Assembly (NCBI GenBank): GCA_964629975.1
Contig: CAZVUN010000047.1
Span: 1 to 19,547, forward strand
DNA: 19,547 nucleotides
DNA from: G020354085 sp964629975
GTDB lineage: Bacteria > Pseudomonadota > Gammaproteobacteria > Acidiferrobacterales > Sulfurifustaceae
Reading direction: 5' to 3'
A program made the position numbers and the translations under genes. Numbering within the stretch: position 1 is the stretch's first letter; each line of letters opens with the position of its first letter. This document shows positions 17,424-19,547 of the stretch, in pieces. The notes under the pieces were generated by a model that had not been told where the DNA came from, made no database searches, and was given only the letters and a program-made list of their open reading frames with translations.

Positions 17424-17992
17424 CCACCCGCCTGAACCTCTTGCCCTGGCGCGAGATGCGCCGCAAAGAGCAGGATCGTCAGCTGCTCACCATTGCAATC
17501 GGCGCGTGGATCCTGATGGGAGTGGTGGTGTTCTACGCGCACCTGCACGTCAGCGGCTGGATCGAGGCGCAGAACCGGCGCAACGAATTCCTCGACAAGG
17601 AGATCAAGAAGGTCGAGGAGGAGATCAAGGAGATCGCCGAACTCAAGAAGCAGCGCCAGGACCTCATCGCCCGCATGAATGTGATCTATCAGCTGCAGGG
17701 CGACCGTTCGCGGGTGGTGCGGTTGTTCGACGAGCTGGTGCGCAAGATGCCCGAGGGGGTTTACCTCACCTCGGTCAAGCACAGCGGGCAGACCACGGCG
17801 CTGCAAGGCGTGGCGCAATCGAATGCGCGCGTATCCGCCCTGATGCGCAACCTGTCGTCCTCCGAGTGGTTCGCCAGCCCGGAGCTTGACGTCATCAACG
17901 TCAAGGACAAGGGCGGTGACCGCGTGAGCGAGTTCGCGCTCAAGGTCAAGCAGGTGTCGAAGCAGAAGCAGCTCGCGGAGTCCGGCTCATGA
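17420..17992 (+). CDS. pilN: Type IV pilus assembly protein PilN, 190 aa
   Basis: PilN is a bitopic inner-membrane protein of the alignment complex. The cytoplasmic N-terminus carries LNLLPWRE (5-12), the conserved peptide that docks into PilM. A membrane helix follows (about 22-43), then a Lys/Glu-rich coiled coil (about 48-90). A periplasmic ferredoxin-like domain ends the protein (about 95-180), expected to pair with PilO. GGAG (17407-17410) lies nine bases before the ATG inside the end of pilM. Length and order fit the family. Confidence 0.97.
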   Translation: MTTRLNLLPWREMRRKEQDRQLLTIAIGAWILMGVVVFYAHLHVSGWIEAQNRRNEFLDKEIKKVEEEIKEIAELKKQRQDLIARMNVIYQLQGDRSRVVRLFDELVRKMPEGVYLTSVKHSGQTTALQGVAQSNARVSALMRNLSSSEWFASPELDVINVKDKGGDRVSEFALKVKQVSKQKQLAESGS

Positions 17993-18663
17993 AGTTGGAC
18001 GACCTCAAGAATATCAACCTCAATGACATCGGCTCGTGGCCGCTGCCGGTCAAGTTCGGCGCGATCGGCGTGGTGTGCCTGCTGATCCTGGTGGCCGGGT
18101 ACTTCGTGTTCATCCAGGGCGAGCTCGACGTCTACGCCGAGGCCAAGGCCAAGGAAGAAAAACTGCGCGAGACCTATCTCAGCAAGAAGGCGCTCGCGCT
18201 CAATCTGCCCGCCTACAAGCAGCAGATGGAAGAGATGCAGCAAACCTTCGGCACGCTGGTGCGGCAACTGCCCAACACCACCGAGATTCCCGACCTGCTG
18301 GTCGACATCACGCAGGCCGGCCTGGGCCGCGGTCTCGAATTCGTGCTGTTCAAGCCCGAGAACGAGATTCCGAAGGAGTTCTACGCCGAGAAGCCCATCA
18401 GCATCAAGGTGAGCGGTACCTACCACGAACTGTCGCAGTTCGTGAGCGATGTCGCGGCCCTGCCGCGCATCGTGACCTTTGGCGACATGACCATCGATAT
18501 GCCGCCGAAGGGCACCAAGCTCAGCATGACCGCGCAGGCCAAGACCTATCGGTACCTCGAAGCCGGTGAGATCGCCGCGCGCGAGGCGGCGGCGCGCAAG
18601 TCCAAGGCCGGTGCGCGCGGCGCGCCGGCCAAGCCGGCCGCCGGCGCAGGAGCCGCCAAATGA
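17989..18663 (+). CDS. pilO: Type IV pilus assembly protein PilO, 224 aa
   Basis: PilO is a bitopic inner-membrane partner of PilN. A short cytoplasmic N-terminus is followed by the membrane helix (about 23-43), a coiled coil (about 48-95) and a periplasmic ferredoxin-like domain (about 98-188, with GLEFVLFKPENE and FVSDVAALPRIVT). The last 30 residues are an Ala/Lys/Gly-rich tail (AAREAAARKSKAGARGAPAK and onward) of low complexity, probably disordered and likely variable between species. GGAG (17977-17980) precedes the ATG, and the gene overlaps both neighbours by ATGA. Confidence 0.97.
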   Translation: MKLDDLKNINLNDIGSWPLPVKFGAIGVVCLLILVAGYFVFIQGELDVYAEAKAKEEKLRETYLSKKALALNLPAYKQQMEEMQQTFGTLVRQLPNTTEIPDLLVDITQAGLGRGLEFVLFKPENEIPKEFYAEKPISIKVSGTYHELSQFVSDVAALPRIVTFGDMTIDMPPKGTKLSMTAQAKTYRYLEAGEIAAREAAARKSKAGARGAPAKPAAGAGAAK

Positions 18664-19172
18664 GCGGCCGCGCGCTGGCCATTTGCAGCCTGCTGTGCGT
18701 TGCGCTCGCCGGCTGCGGCAGCGACGAGCTCGATGATGTGCGCGAGTTCGTCAGGACCGCGCATGCCGAAAAGAAGCCGCGTATCGAACCGCTGCCCGAG
18801 ATCAAGGTGCAGGAGCCGTTCCTGTACACGGCTGCGAATCTGCCGGACCCGTTCGCGCCGCTCAATCTCAAGCCGCAGGCCCGCGGCGGCCGCGACCTGC
18901 GACCCGACCGCGGTCGCCGCAAGGAACCCCTCGAGGACTATCCGCTCGACTCGCTCAAGATGGTCGGCACCCTGATGCGCGGCAAGCAGGCGTGGGCGGT
19001 GATTCAGGCCCCGGACGGTACCGTGCACCGGGCCAAGGTCGGCGACCACGTCGGCCAGAACTTCGGCATGATCACCAAGGTCAGCGAAGAGAAGATCGAT
19101 CTCATCGAGCTGGTGCAGAGCTCCATGGGCGATTGGACGGAACGCGAGGCCAATCTTGCGTTGGCCGAATAG
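18660..19172 (+). CDS. pilP: Type IV pilus lipoprotein PilP, 170 aa
   Basis: PilP is an inner-membrane lipoprotein that links the PilNO dimer to the secretin PilQ. It has a lipoprotein signal with lipobox L16-A-G-C19. A flexible region with the PilO-binding stretch follows (about 20-75, including DDVREFVRTAHAEKKPRIEP). A C-terminal beta-sandwich spans about 95-165 (LKMVGTLMRGKQAWAVIQAP and GDHVGQNFGMITKV). AGGAG (18648-18652) lies seven bases before the ATG. The start overlaps the pilO stop. Confidence 0.97.
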   Translation: MSGRALAICSLLCVALAGCGSDELDDVREFVRTAHAEKKPRIEPLPEIKVQEPFLYTAANLPDPFAPLNLKPQARGGRDLRPDRGRRKEPLEDYPLDSLKMVGTLMRGKQAWAVIQAPDGTVHRAKVGDHVGQNFGMITKVSEEKIDLIELVQSSMGDWTEREANLALAE

Positions 19173-19182
19173 GCGCTTCATT

Positions 19183-19187
19183 GAAGG
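19183..19187 (+). promoter_or_regulatory. Ribosome binding site of pilQ
   Basis: GAAGG lies seven bases before the ATG at 19195, in the 22-bp gap after pilP. It supports that start for the incomplete reading frame that follows. Confidence 0.7.
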
Positions 19188-19194
19188 TGCAAAC

Positions 19195-19547
19195 ATGAAA
19201 GCAAGAACACAAACACGTTGCGCGCGGATCACCCTGGCACTTGCTCTGCTGTTGAGCAGCCACGCGGCGATGGCCGGCGAAATCGAGTCGCTCGCCTGGG
19301 AAGGAAACGGCGAGCAGGCGGCCCTGAAGATCAGCGTGCGCGGGGATGCGCCCTATGAGGTCTCTTACCACGACGACGGACTGCGCGCCCGTCTGAGCTT
19401 TCCCGGCAGTACGGTCGGCGCCAATCTCGATGAGCTCGGCGGCAGCGGTGTCGTCAAGGGCGTGTTTCCCTATCTGTCGGAAAACGGGACCGCGGTGACC
19501 ATCGACCTGCTGCTGACGGCGGCCGGTTCGCTTGACGTACAGAAGGC
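19195..19547 (+). CDS. pilQ: Type IV pilus secretin PilQ (3' end cut off by window)
   Basis: The frame stays open to the last base (117 codons plus two bases), so only the N-terminus is present. It begins with a signal peptide of about 27 residues: basic MKARTQTRCAR, hydrophobic ITLALALLL, and cleavage after AMA before GEIESL. A segment with the features of an AMIN domain follows (about 28-115), including LRARLSFPGSTV and VFPYLSENGTAVTIDL, the peptidoglycan-binding module found at the start of PilQ. PilQ is the outer-membrane ring through which the pilus passes. The assignment rests on the signal peptide, the AMIN-like segment and the position after pilP; the secretin domain itself is outside the window. 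Confidence 0.93.
   Translation, partial: MKARTQTRCARITLALALLLSSHAAMAGEIESLAWEGNGEQAALKISVRGDAPYEVSYHDDGLRARLSFPGSTVGANLDELGGSGVVKGVFPYLSENGTAVTIDLLLTAAGSLDVQK

Overview
The window is a GC-rich, gene-dense chromosomal stretch. It looks like a gammaproteobacterium: mrcA/ponA (PBP1A) is divergent from a pilMNOPQ cluster, and a biosynthetic SpeA-type arginine decarboxylase is divergent from SpeE. The genus cannot be named from the sequence alone. Nearly every base is coding. No tRNA, rRNA, CRISPR array, insertion sequence or phage gene was seen, and no gene-free stretch exceeds about 190 bp. Most genes are housekeeping or well-known envelope and pilus genes.

Layout. (1) Positions 1-1226: the 3' part of an AmtB ammonium channel gene, ending in a clear intrinsic terminator. 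(2) 1233-5437, minus strand: a probable three-gene operon. It runs from a periplasmic protein with two PhnD-like binding domains, through a membrane HAMP-PAS-GGDEF-EAL protein, to a small dual-CDGSH iron-sulfur protein. (3) 5598-8476: divergent speE (spermidine synthase) and speA (arginine decarboxylase), separated by 98 bp containing a palindromic -10-like element usable on both strands. (4) 8483-16159, minus strand: mrcA, a conserved protein of unknown function, a CHASE2-adenylate cyclase, argS and a SPOR-domain protein. The first three genes are almost fused end to end, as are the last two. (5) 16347 to the window end, plus strand: pilM, pilN, pilO and pilP, chained by 4-base ATGA overlaps, then the start of pilQ. 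Its leader is strikingly AT-rich.

How the genes work together. PilMNOP form the inner-membrane alignment complex of type IV pili, and PilQ is the outer-membrane secretin. PBP1A builds peptidoglycan, and the SPOR protein probably binds it at the septum. SpeA makes agmatine from arginine, and SpeE transfers aminopropyl groups to putrescine. Two cyclic-nucleotide proteins are encoded: one for c-di-GMP turnover and one for cAMP synthesis. Both carry predicted extracytoplasmic sensing regions.

The least explained element is the pair of a PhnD-like binding protein and a GGDEF/EAL protein. The two genes are translationally coupled and lie beside polyamine synthesis genes. They resemble in layout, but not in binding-protein family, the NspS-MbaA polyamine sensor of Vibrio. 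The ligand is unknown.
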